Shown: positions 50,814 through 61,471, counted from the stretch's first letter. The stretch: DNA of 64,000 nucleotides from Sialis fuliginosa (GCA_961205875.1 OY540810.1:19034001-19098000); one strand, 5' to 3'. Translations and numbers: made by a program. The notes: generated from the letters alone by a model not told the origin.

Positions 50814-51637
50814 CTAGCTGAACCCGCGCGGCTTCGCTCGCGTGGACTACGGAATTATATGTAGTTTAGGATTTAAAAAAAATATAGTTGAATTAAGTAC
50901 AAACACGATTAGTTATTATTGTAATAAAAGCCAAACAACATATAAATTACCAAACAAAAACGAATCAGAACAAAAAGTAAAAATAATTTTTGTTCTATTT
51001 AAATTTAAAAGTTAATTATTGAAAACAAAATAACCAATTGACGTTCAACAAAAGGAACGCATTGCTCCTTCCTTAGGGCACGCCGCGACCCGGGTCTCCG
51101 CGCGAATAATATGTTCCCATATGTATATTTCAAGTTATTTCCTAAACCAAAAGACCAAATTGGATGCTGTAAAGGGAAAATCATATCTACATTAAATACG
51201 TATGACGATGAATTTATTTATTTCGATTAGGATTAATTTTTTGCCGGTCATAAGTCCACGTAAACAGAACCTAAATATTTTTAATTTTTTTGTAACATAA
51301 AAGTAGTCACTGTGGCTTAAATATAAAAGTTATGAACATATTGTGTGGCGGACTTTATTTTAGATCTTTTTATTCTACACAGTTCTTTACTACATTATTT
51401 TGTTCAATATTCAACGGTTTAGGGAGCGTATTGCAAAAGAGGGCTGGTGGCAAACTTTTTTCCGACTTGATTTACTATTATCGTCACTGCTTTTGTTAGT
51501 TGTTATGTTACCTAACGTAACAAAATATAGCCTATAACCTGGCCAGAGAACGTACCTATGAATTACAAAAAAAACACGTAAATCGGATAAGTGGTTCTTG
51601 AGTAATAAGCGCACTAACGGACAGACAGACAGACAGA
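50814..51637 (-). mobile_element. Helitron-like nonautonomous element, copy B
   Basis: This is the counterpart of 1685-2500 with the same block order on the plus strand: CTAG with CGGCTTCGCTCGCGTGGACTACG, AACACGATTAGTTATTATTG, TAAGTCCACGTAAACAGAAC, CCTATAACCTGGCCAG and an (ACAG)n run at 51621-51636. On the minus strand the microsatellite lies near the 5' end and the hairpin plus CTAG at the 3' end. The flank after CTAG on that strand is G rather than T, so the exact end is a little uncertain. It has no coding capacity. Confidence 0.65.
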
Positions 51638-51735
51638 AAAAAACATTGAGCTTTAAATTAATACAAACTTGTACCTTTCAAAATTACATAAGTATTCGTT
51701 TTTCAGTAGGCTTAAAAGTTCGATTAACCCATGTA

Positions 51736-53415
51736 GTGGAGTCATATAACCGATTTTTTTTTGAATAAAACAATCTCTCCCTACAGCGATTTTATGATTT
51801 TAAAATGTTCTAGGGATCAAGAGAAGTTCATAACTGAGTTTGTGGATTAATCCGTATTCCGTGCGGTACTTTTTTCACGACTTTTCCGGAAATTCATCGA
51901 TTTTTCCTGTTTGCGGTTCGATTTTTCGCGAATATCTCCGCTTCTACTTGATCAATATCGACCAAAAAAAATAGGGTCACTCATAAGGAACCCCTCTATC
52001 CATCTGTGGGAGGCGGAATACTATAACTTAATTTCTAACCTCAAAAAAAATTACAAACTGCGCATACAACAGATTTTTCATTTTTTCTCAATTACTTTGC
52101 AACAAGTATGAATATTTTGATGAAAATAAGGAAACATGTACCTCTTATGATCCTTAATAAACCTACCTAGTTTGATTTCAAAATATTCAAAATTGCCGCT
52201 AAAATTTATATTTTCAAACCATCGTAGAGCAATTTTTTTTATCTCAAATTGTAGGGTATTTTATGTCTTTTTAAATGATGTATATATACTTACCCATACA
52301 TTCTGAAACAAAAAAGTTATTAAGATTTTTCTGAACTGATTTTTGCTTTTTCGAATTGTTGCCGTAAATACATTTTTCCCGCTTAACTTTCATTATTGTT
52401 CAAAACAAATTACAAAATTTAAAATCTAGTTAAAAGATGAGTGTTTGAAAGAAATTTAACATATTTTTACTATATTAATTAGTAGGTCGCCCCAAAAATT
52501 CGGAAATTTTAAAATTTCACCTGCACAAATTAATCAGTTTTTTGTTGTTGAAAATATATTTTATTTGAAATTTTATTTTTAGTAACGAGAAAAAAATTTA
52601 ATTAAATTCAAAGTTATTTATTAAAACAACATAAAATTACAGACGAATACTCTAAATATATATTTTAACCAAGCCTCATTAGCTTAACAGTTATTTCTGA
52701 ATCATCAGATTAATCAAAAGCTTCAATTATTCATGTGTAATGAAGAATTAAGTCGTTTTTATATGGACCATCTTTTCCTGTAGGACTACCAAATGAAATA
52801 AATATCCATAAGCTACCTCTCGTACAAGTGAATCTGTTAGAAAACTTAATTTTTAATTTTTTTTAACCTATTTCATTACTAAAAATAAAAATTTCATGTA
52901 TGGAAATATATTTTTAACAACAAAAACTCATTAATTTGTGCGGGTGAAATTTTAAAATTTCCGAATTTTTGGGGCGACCTACTAATTAATATAGTAAAAA
53001 TATGTTAAATTTCTTCCAAACACTCATCTTTTAACTAGATTTTAAATTTTGTAATTTGTTTTGAACAATAATGAAAGTTAAGCGGGAAAAATGTATTTAC
53101 GGCAACAATTCGAAAAAGCAAAAATCAGTTCAGAAAAATCTTAATAACTTTTTTGTTTCAGAATGTATGGGTAAGTATATATACATCATTTAAAAGGGCA
53201 TAAAATACCCTACAATTTGAGATAAAAAAAATTGCTCTACGATGGTTTGCCCAAAGATGGCGCGCCAATCAATTTTTTTTTTTAAATATAAATTTTAGCG
53301 CCAATTTTAAATATATTATGAACTTCTCTTGATCCCTAGAACATTTTAAAATCATAAAATCGCTGTAGGGAGAGATTGTTTTATTCAAAAAAAAAATTCG
53401 GTTATATGACTCCAC
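51736..53415. mobile_element. 1.7-kb palindromic element with TA duplication
   Basis: The ends are GTGGAGTCATATAACCGA and its complement, flanked by TA (51734-51735, 53416-53417). The arms pair with landmarks AACAATCTCTCCCTACAGCG, TAGGTCGCCCCAAAAATTCG and AAGTTAAGCGGGAAAAATG in one arm and their complements in the other, around a centre near 52734. The left arm has about 320 bp (roughly 51840-52170) not found in the right, so the palindrome is asymmetric. There is no transposase frame. It differs in sequence from 47744-49885 but has the same architecture. Confidence 0.9.
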
Positions 53416-53417
53416 TA

Positions 53418-54165
53418 ACGTACAACTATATCATTACACGCAAACTACCTGTTTTTACTAGCTACCTACAAACACAGTGTTATCATCCGACACTCAACGG
53501 GTTGAAGAAACAACCTGAGTTGCATTTTGTGCAAACATCAAGCCCGATTAGAATCTCGTACAAATATTGACAGAGTTAATTCCCGGCCAAGTGAAACTGT
53601 CAGACAGTTGATGTCAGAGAAACAACACATTGCCTGTGTGTATGTGTGTGTTTGCTGAACATCGATAGTTAAAATAAAACAAGGTAGGCGGAGCTGTCGA
53701 ACGCACGCAATCGACTTTTACACATCAATGTAGGATTTTTTTAATGGAAAAACCGGAGATGTACATGGGTGATTTTTGGGTGGAAGTAATGTGTGAACTA
53801 CTGATTTTCATAACAAATTGGTTCAGACAGAAAAAAACTAAGAATCTATATTAGTAGATATAGTAATAGTTTTATGTTAACTCTTTACATCGAAGAATGA
53901 GTCAATTAAATTGCGATTAAGAATTTAATTCAAATAACAATAAACAATCCTAGCCCAGGAAATAAAGAAAAAAGTACACGAAAAATATATGAGGTGCCAA
54001 ATTTAAACAGTTATTAGAACATGCCCATATGTATATTTCCTGAAAACTCCCTAGCAAAGTTTGCTCCGGAACACCCTCAACCAAGGACCCAAAGTTTTGT
54101 TTTACAAGGATTTTGTAAACACTCAGTATCTGAAGTAAATAATATTCAATTGTATATATTATTTT
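53418..54165. other. Noncoding DNA of mixed composition
   Basis: The stretch 53420-53720 is less AT-rich (for example CAAGCCCGATTAGAATCTCG near 53540) but contains no defensible exon. The minus-strand frame at 53950-54249 crosses into the next element and is rejected. Confidence 0.35.
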
Positions 54166-54394
54166 CAGTGGCTGACTAAGGAAAGTTAGTCCCGGGGGCA
54201 GAATGTTGGTTATGCACTCAAAACTTTTTTTTGGAAAAGCATTTATCACAAATATTATTAAAAATATAAAAAAATATTTTATTTTATTTATTAACTTTTT
54301 TTTTTAAATCGTAGATGCAATCGAAAGGCCCTTTTTCGTTGTCAGTTCAATTTTGGCACCCGGGGCGGACTGCTACCCCCTTAGTCTACCACTG
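54166..54394. mobile_element. hAT-like MITE
   Basis: The left end CAGTGGCTGACTAAGG with CCCGGGGGCAG pairs imperfectly with a right end CACCCGGGGCGG... CCTTAGTCTACCACTG. The flanking 8-mers ATTATTTT (54158-54165) and CTTATTGT (54395-54402) agree at 6 of 8 positions, which fits an aged hAT duplication. Noncoding, 229 bp. Confidence 0.6.
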
Positions 54395-54955
54395 CTTATT
54401 GTAAACAAGTATTGTTTTAATTTTACCTGTAACGAAAGACCAAATGTGGACCTTTTATTTTACGAAAGGATGAAATTTTTTCGCGAATTGTCTAGATACG
54501 ATGTTTTTAAAAAGTGTATATTTTTTAAATTTAGGGTAACTATATCCATAGAGGTTAAATATGGTAAACAAAATTTTCAAACAATTTTTTTTATAAAATC
54601 ACACTTGAATTGTGAAAATGTAAATCTCAATTAATAGTCAAAAATGTACCTCTAAGTGGCTCTAAACAGGCCACGTAGTACGTACTTCGGAACCCTTGTG
54701 GCATTCACCGTGTATGTTATTTGCCGATTTTTTTAAATGTTAACTGTGAATAAACAATGTATCAAAATTATTAATACCAGCAAAGGTTGCAACAAAAATT
54801 CGATTCTCTCAATTTTTCAGATGGAATTATCAGAATACCTACAGAAAATTTCAATGATCTTAGTATATTATTCACCTTTGTATTTTAGGATATGGATAAT
54901 GGATAAATTTTAATAGAACGTAATTATTAATCGTATTTGATATAAACAATAACTT
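54395..54955. other. AT-rich noncoding DNA
   Basis: No clear feature. The frame starting inside the preceding MITE at 54353 is a repeat-edge frame and was rejected. Confidence 0.35.
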
Positions 54956-55106
54956 GTGATTTTCTATTTGTTGAATCAGAATCAGAAACCGAAACATATA
55001 CCTATATTGAAACCAATTCAAAATCTAAAGTTACGAAAATTGTATTTAAATTATAAAAGAAAGTATAGCTACTTGAAGATGGAATTAGAGAAGTTGAGAA
55101 AGAGCA
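54956..55106 (+). pseudogene. Interrupted reading frame, left part (insertion site)
   Basis: An open frame ends ...YLKMELEKLRKS, Lys/Leu/Glu-rich and helical, like a short coiled coil, and runs straight into the CACTG end at 55107. After one copy of the CA duplication is removed it continues in phase into 61401-61471 (NMMPVNWSDEFNFQLLSQ..., then TAG). The upstream start is not certain: an acceptor-like TTTGTTGAATCAG precedes 54979, so this may be an exon. The product is unknown; coiled-coil segments of this kind occur in THAP-type and other transposase-related proteins, but that is only a suggestion. Confidence 0.4.
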
Positions 55107-56310
55107 CACTGTTAAAAATTTTTGTAAATTTACTACATTTTTACTAAGCAGTTGCTTTGTAAAATTACAAACTCTCGTATTGTATTGGAATTTTCAAACG
55201 CATTCGTAGTAATATTGCAATTTGTAATAACAAGAGTACTAAGCAGGTTGCAATTTTACAAATTTTTTGTATTCGTCAGAAACTTGTTGTAATTTTACCA
55301 TTCTAAGTTGTAGAATTAAATCTAAAGTTTTGTAAAATTTCCATACATATTCGGAATTTAATTTTACCACAATTATCTGTAAAATTACTAACCAAAATTT
55401 GCAATTACAATCTCAAGAAGTGATTGGAAATTTACAAATCATTATTTATTTTTTCAAATTCAGTTTGCATTTTTACAAAAATTTATTCAAGTCATGAGCG
55501 CTATGTATTTTTACATTTCTTGTTTGTAATTTTAAGTCTAAAACTTTGTAAAATTTCTACACATATTCGGAATTTAATTTTACCACATTTATCTGTAAAA
55601 TTACTAACCAAAATTTGCAATTACAATCTCAAGAAGTGATTGGAAATTTACAAATCATTATTTATTTTTTCAAATTCTGTTTGCATTTTTACAAAAATTC
55701 ATTCAAGTCATGAGCGCTATGTATTTTTACAATTCTTATTTGTAATTTCAAGTCTAAAACTTTGTAAAATTTCTACACATATTCGGATTTTGATTTTACC
55801 AAGATTAATAGTAAAATTACTAACCGAAACTTGCAGTTACAATTACAGGAAATTTACAAATCATTACTTTTTTTTTGAAAATTCTGTTTGTATTTTTACA
55901 AAATTTCTTTCAAGTCATGAGCGCTATGTATTTTTACAATTCTTGTTTGTAATTTCAAGTCTAAAATTTTGTAAAATTTTTATACCTATTTGTAGTCTAA
56001 TCTTACTACAGTTATCAAAAAAATGACTAACTGAAATACGTAATCCAAATTGCAAAAAGTGATTGAAAAATTGTAAAACTTTAATTACTTTAGATTTGTT
56101 TATATTTTTACTAGTGTCTCTTACAATCATATAGTTTTATGTAATCTTCTAATTCTGCTGTGTAGTTTCAAGTATAAAACTTGGTATATTTATTTTGCAT
56201 TTTTATAAAATTGTGACTTATGCAGATTTAAAATTTAATTTGAATGCAGTTCTAAGTAAAATTAGTAGCAAACATTTATACTTGAATTGCAAGTATGAAG
56301 TATAGATTAT
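55107..56310. repeat. Left sub-terminal array with 216-bp tandem units
   Basis: Motifs such as GTAAAATTACTAAC and AATTTTACAA recur throughout. A 216-bp unit containing TTGGAAATTTACAAATCATT, CAAGTCATGAGCGCTATGTA and CACATATTCGGA is tandemly repeated. Full copies begin near 55424 and 55640, with a shortened third near 55847 and a partial one before 55424. Apparent proteins that start MEIYKSLFIFSNSVC are translations of this repeat. Confidence 0.85.
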
Positions 56311-56723
56311 AAAAAAATATTTTTTTTTTATTAAAATGTTTTAATATACATGTTGTTTCTGAATATGAAATATGTTAGTTTTATAAAAAAAACCTCATAG
56401 AATCGATCAAGTGTATAAAAAAAATTGTGAAAGAACCGAATTATTCACTGTGGTAAAAAATAGTGATAAAATTTAATTGTAAGTGTAATAGGGTATGTTC
56501 AAATCTGCATATCAACATTTTTTATATTTGAAAGTAAGTAAATCTTTGCTAATTATTATTTATGAATTATATATAAACTGGTCAAAATGCCTAAAACAAC
56601 CTTTATAAATGCTCCATATGCCGGTGTAAAACAACCTTTAATTTTATTCGAATTTGCAAGTCCCGACCAGCATAGAAAAAATCATTGTTGCGTTTCTTTT
56701 GACATGCCGACACAAGTATAGAA

Positions 56724-56766
56724 CAGTGATTCTCAAAGTGTGGGTCGCGACTCCTAGGAAGGTCGC
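56724..56766 (+). mobile_element. hAT-type terminus nested in the CACTA-like element
   Basis: CAGTGATTCTCAAAGTGTGG followed by GTCGCGACTCCTAGG matches the widespread hAT end CAG(T/C)G(G/A)TTCTCAA...GTGGGTCGCGAC. No complementary end was found downstream, so only a left end or fragment is present. Confidence 0.6.
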
Positions 56767-56894
56767 AGAAAAATTGATGACATAAACCGAGTTTAGTAAG
56801 CAAACAATTATTTTTTACTTGGTGTGAAAACAGTGTCCACTATTCGCTGAATTAACAATGACAGTTCTCTTGCCATTTGCAACCAACTTATTTA

Positions 56895-58206
56895 TAGGCG
56901 AGCGGATTATCGAGTCTAGCTCGCTTAGAAATGACAATAACCGACCAATCGACGTTCTAGTGGCTAAAAATGATTTTATTAAATTCTTTATATTTTTCTG
57001 AGAAAAAACATCTATATACATTAAAAAATCTGAAAAAATTATGTAAGCTTCATTGGATTAAATTGAACATTTTTTGTCTCATAAACTTTTTTTTAAAATC
57101 AATTGTTTTGAAGATAAAAAATATTTATACTTTAAAAATAGCGAAAAATTCGTATATTTGTGATTTTTTTTCTCGGAAACTAATTGTTCAATCAAAATAA
57201 ATCAAAAACAAAAAGAATCAGCCAACTTTGAACTATAACTATATTTTTTTTCATTTTGATCATTACTGTAATTAAATGTAAAAACTTCATTAGAGCCGAA
57301 CTCACTCTTTGCGCCGTAAATCGATACCATGGCTGGCTACAACATTCATTTAATAATAATTGAAATATTTAAATACTGGGATGAATGCATCAATAAAAAC
57401 ACTTTAGAATATTTTTATTGCACATTTATTTGTCACGATTATTTTCTTTATTATAATATTATACTTATCAGAACATCTACAAAAAATATTTCTGTTCTTG
57501 TTGCGGAAAATTTCCTTGTACAGCTAAAACATGCTCTTGTTTGGATTTAGATTTAAAATGTTGTTCAGTTTGTAGATGTTTTGATAAGTGTAACAATAAA
57601 GAAAATAATTGTAACAAATAAATGTGCAATAAAAATATTCTAAAGTGTTTTTATTGAAACTTTCATTAAGTATTTAAATATTTCAACTATTAAACGAAAA
57701 TTGTAGCCAGCCATGGTATCGATTTACGGCGCAAGGAGTGAGTTCGGCTCTAATGAAGTTTTTACATTTAATTACAGTAATAATCAAAATGAAAAAAAAT
57801 CTAATTATAGTTTAAAGTTGGCTGATTCTTTTTGTTTATGTTTTATTCTGATTGAACAATTAGTTACCGAGAAAAAAATTCACAAATATACGAATTTTTC
57901 GCTATTTTTAAAGTTAAAATATTTTTTATCTTCAAAACTATAGCTTTAAAAAAAAAGTTTATGAGACAAAAAATGTTTATTTTAATCCAATGAAGTTTAC
58001 ATAATTTTTTCAGATTTTTTAATGCAGATTTAGATTTATTAAACAAAAAAATGTGTGTACCTATTGAAGGACCGCATAAAAAAATATCATGTATATAGAT
58101 GTTTTTTCTCAGAAAAATATAAAGAATTTAATAAAATCATTTTTAGCCACTAGAACGTCGATTGGTTGGTTAGTGTACTCGAAATAGCTGTAATCCGCTC
58201 GCCCTA
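56895..58206. mobile_element. 1.3-kb palindrome nested in the CACTA-like element
   Basis: The outer repeats TAGGCGAGCGGATTA and its complement ...TAATCCGCTCGCCCTA enclose arms of nearly 600 bp that pair to about 57485 and from about 57570. Both arms carry CCATGGCTGGCTACA, GAGCCGAACTCACTC and ATAAAAACACTTTAGAAT in mirror order. The spacer is only about 85 bp and sits inside a cysteine-rich coding fragment. The flanks TATTTATA and TATTATAC are only partly alike. Opposing frames in the two arms (57329-57550, 57713-57943 and antisense) are mirror translations, not genes. Confidence 0.85.
57457..57621 (+). pseudogene. CXC-like cysteine-rich domain fragment
   Basis: A 54-codon frame ending in TAA encodes 12 Cys within about 41 residues: CSCCGKFPC, then KTCSCLDLDLKCC, then SVCRCFDKCNN and NNCNK. 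The spacing CxC...CxC-x6-CC-x2-CxC-x3-CNN resembles the tesmin/TSO1 CXC zinc-cluster domain and the CxC clusters attached to some insect transposon proteins, which bind DNA. There is no start Met, so this is an exon or fragment. The centre of the surrounding palindrome lies at about 57522; the part after KCC is in the right arm, and the left arm holds a mutated antisense copy (CRCSDK). The CXC label is motif-based. Confidence 0.55.
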
Positions 58207-58953
58207 TTATACGAAATGGTATTTTCAGTACTGACCAACATCAAAACAAAGCCGCGCTCACTCATCACATTAAATTTAATTTAAAATATTTTTAGTAAAC
58301 TCAATTAGTTAGTTAAGTTAATGTCGAAAAATATACAAATAATATTTTGTTCAAAGATGTACTCGAGATAAGTTATTAACTTGTTATTAATTATTATTGA
58401 TATTAAATTTCGCTATTAATCACAATTATGAGTGATTCAATTCAAAAAGTTTGAGAAATACTGGTATAGAACATAGTTTCATGTGAACGCGCTGGCGGAA
58501 GGGGTAAATTTTGTTACATTTTATTTTCTCACGATGCTAAGCTACTGCGTATGAGCAATAATACGATTTTTGAACTGTCGTTATTAAAAATTTGTTGTGT
58601 AAAGATTGATGCTGCTACAAGTGATTTTTTATAATTCTGTTGTTTAATCCAATAATTGTTTTTAACGTTTATTGAATATATATCTGTTATAATTCAGGTA
58701 ACTTTTTCACCTACTTACATCTTTAAGCTGTAGCCATTTGTCTAAACAAATGATTTTTATTTTTGGAGTTAAAATTTTAAGGCAAAAGAAATAATTTCTT
58801 GTTTCAAATAATTTTTTTCCAAAACTAAGATTTTAATATTTGAAATGTGTAATCAAATTTTGATAAGTGTTTTAAAATTTCACGACAAATAAGTATAACT
58901 TCTAACGCGTGTACATAAGTACACATACCCACTTTTTGTTTTGTTTTTTATAG

Positions 58954-60426
58954 ACATGGATCATAAATATCGTCTTATATTATATTATATTATATATACA
59001 TGGCTTCATTTTGAAAAAGATTCTGATAAGGTATATTGCAAATATATGCCAGGCCTGCTTGATGATCCAAATGTATGCGAAGAACTGCAAGAAATGGTGA
59101 AAAATTTAGAACCACCCAAATCTACATAGCCAACATTTCTAGTGGATATTCGCGGAAGTGCTCGTAAGTAATGATATGTTATTTTAAAATAAATTCTTTA
59201 CCACAATATTAATTTTTTTACATTTTATTAATTTTTGATGAGCAAAAAAAATATTTTGACATATTATTAATCAATTTTTTAGATACTTATAAAGAAGCTG
59301 AAAATAAAATCGTTGAGTTAGAAACAAAACCATATGTATACTCGACAGCAAATGAAGAATCTGCAAAAAAAAAGCAGATACTGATAAGAAGGCTCTGAAG
59401 CGCAAATTTGTTGCAAAGAATAAAGAGCTCATTAACAAACAATTTAGTCAAGCAGCATTGAAATGGACAGACGATCTTGGTATAAAAATTCGTAAGTAGT
59501 TTTAATTTTTTTTGGTAAAATTTTTTGTTATAAATATGCAACAAATATATTTTTTTTAATGTTAGATTCATCTAATCCTAAAAGTCAACACACAAAAAGA
59601 AAAAAATTGAATTCTAAATCGATTTCAATCCCAAGTTGTCACCCATCTGATGACACTGACATTAAGTCAACTTCAACGGAATTTTCCAGTGATGAAGACA
59701 ACACTAACGGATTAGATCCAAACAATATATTAAATCCAAAAAGGATTGTAAAAAAAAAAGCTGAAGAAAAACTCGAGACCAGTGCAAATCAACCAATGAC
59801 AATAGGTAAAAACATACATCGTTTTTTTTTTCTTTAATGTGTATTGGAAACGTGATTTTTTTTGTTACAGAAGATCTGCATCAATTCATATCGAGCTGTT
59901 TTGTAAGCATCGGCAAACGTTTGTCAAATTTAGGAAGTCAATTAACCAATTATTCAACCAGATTACAAAGCCTTGAAAATGTCATTGAAAAACTTCATAA
60001 TTCAACAAGCATTTTGAGTGACGAAATCAGTAACTCTGAGAGTGAATTTGACATGATTCTTCCACTACAAAATGAAGAAAGTTTTATTAAATTTAATGAT
60101 AAAATTAAAAATGATGTTGATTTTAAAAAAAAATTGGTAAGTAATCACAAATAAAATTATTATTTTTTTATATAAGCCCTATTTTATATAATTCGTTTAT
60201 AAGACATGAATAATAATTTTCTTTTTTTAGATTTACAAATTGTTATGCTAAATAAACAAGACAGTAGATATAACCAAGAATATTGGAAAGATACTCCGTG
60301 CCTACATTACTCGTGATTTGGCAATTAATTATGTGGCAATCAAAACGTCAGAATAATCTTCAAAAAAAATTTAAAATTTGTGTTAGCATTAAATTATGTT
60401 ATTATTTTCATAATATAAATTATTGA
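58954..60426 (+). pseudogene. DUF4806-type protein gene, five exons, decayed
   Basis: Five exons with matching phases can be traced: 58954-59163, 59283-59491, 59566-59805, 59871-60136 and 60231-60426. Introns are short, with GTAAGT/GTAAAA donors and T-rich AG acceptors. The protein starts MDHKYRLIL, and exon 2 has TYKEAENKIVELE, as in insect DUF4806 proteins. Exon 3 is a Ser/Lys-rich linker; exon 4 has FVSIGKRLSNLGSQL and the DUF4806 start ILPLQNEESFIKFNDKIKND. Exon 5 has KTVDITKNIGKILRAYITRD and LAINY. Lesions: a TAG in exon 1 (59127-59129) where a Trp is expected, one missing base in a run of 9 A in exon 2 (about 59374-59382), a TAA in exon 5 (60249-60251) and a shift after LAINY. The function of DUF4806 is not established. 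Confidence 0.75.
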
Positions 60427-60554
60427 TAACACTGTTATAATTAATGACATATGTTTAATTGTTAATTAAATAATTAATAAATTAATATTTAATAAATATT
60501 TTATATTTAACACTAAAATACGCTGTTGTAGCATTCATTGATTTAACAATTTTT

Positions 60555-61398
60555 TTCAGTAAAATTACAGTCTGATATTGAAATAAAGCTATGCAAGTTA
60601 TATCCCGATGCATAGTAATATTGCAACGAGCGGTTTGTATTTTTTTCAAATTGACTTGATGTAAGTTGGGTAGTAAAAATTCAATACTGCAACAAATAGT
60701 TTGTAATTTTTCGAAACTAAATTGGTATTAGTTGGGTTGAAAAATTACGATATATGGTTGTAAAATTACTAAATGTATTTAATCTAATTTGTTTAGTAAA
60801 ATTCCGACTATTGTATTGTAATATTACTAAACAATTTTTTAATAAAGGTTAGTAATATTGCAACAAATAGTTTGTAATTTTTCTAAACTAAATTGGTATA
60901 AATTGTCTAGTATAATTACAATAAATTTTTGTAAAATTACTAAAATTATTAGAAACATTTGGCTTAGTAAAATTACGAATAATGTACAGTAATATTACTA
61001 AACATAAGTCTAGTAAATGATTAGTAATTTTGCGACAGATGATTTGTAATAGTTTAAAATTGAGTTGTGATAAATTGTATAGTAAATTTACAAAACTGTG
61101 TTCCATAATTCCGAAAATTGTGGTGCGTAAAAACTTCCTACACATTTTTGTAAAATTACTAAAATTATTAGAAACATTTGGCTTAGTAAAATTACGAATA
61201 ATGTACAGTAATATTACTAAACATAAGTCTAGTAAATGATTAGTAATTTTGCGACAGATGATTTGTAATAGTTTAAAATTGAGTTGTGATAAATTGTATA
61301 GTAAATTTACAAAACTGTGTTCCATAATTCCGAAAATTGTGGTGCGTAAAAACTTCCTACACATTTTTGTAAAATTACTAAAAAAATTTTTGACAGTG
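60555..61398. repeat. Right sub-terminal array with a 219-bp tandem duplication
   Basis: AGTAAAATTAC, GTAATATTACTAAA and AGTAATATTGCAACAAATAG recur in both orientations. A 219-bp block is present twice in tandem (about 60927-61145 and 61146-61364), virtually identical, and begins again before the terminal repeat, where GTAAAATTAC recurs at 60931, 61150 and 61369. The duplicated 73-residue frame on the minus strand and its plus-strand counterparts are translations of this block. The near-identity suggests a recent expansion. Confidence 0.9.
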
Positions 61399-61471
61399 CA
61401 ACATGATGCCAGTAAACTGGTCAGACGAATTTAATTTTCAATTACTGTCTCAAAATTCTTTCAAAATGTAG
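61399..61471 (+). pseudogene. Interrupted reading frame, right part
   Basis: This continues the frame of 54956-55106 after one CA copy is dropped: an Asn codon spanning the join, then MMPVNWSDEFNFQLLSQNSF and a TAG at 61469-61471. The phase match is seen directly; that it was one exon is inference. Confidence 0.4.

Larger units (their letters stand above)
55107..61398. mobile_element. 6.3-kb CACTA-like transposon carrying a DUF4806 gene
   Basis: The ends are CACTGTTAAAAATTTTT at the left and the complement of CACTGTCAAAAATTTTT at the right (CAGTG at 61394-61398). The dinucleotide CA flanks both sides (55105-55106, 61399-61400). Long arrays of a short motif, roughly AGTAAAATTAC / GTAATTTTAC in both orientations, occupy about 55107-56310 and 60555-61398. 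CACT(A/G) ends, very short duplications and sub-terminal repeat arrays are the hallmark of CACTA/EnSpm (CMC) elements. The interior holds an hAT end, a 1.3-kb palindrome with a CXC-like fragment, and a decayed DUF4806 gene. No Transposase_21-type gene is visible, so this copy is nonautonomous or internally rearranged. Confidence 0.7.

Noticed and set aside
55424-56130. Repeated MEIYKSLFIFSNSVC frames
   Set aside because: Translations of the 216-bp sub-terminal tandem repeat in the CACTA-like element; the third copy is shifted and shortened.
60888-61434. 158-codon minus-strand frame with an internal 73-residue duplication
   Set aside because: Produced by the 219-bp tandem duplication; both strands are open because the motif lacks stops.
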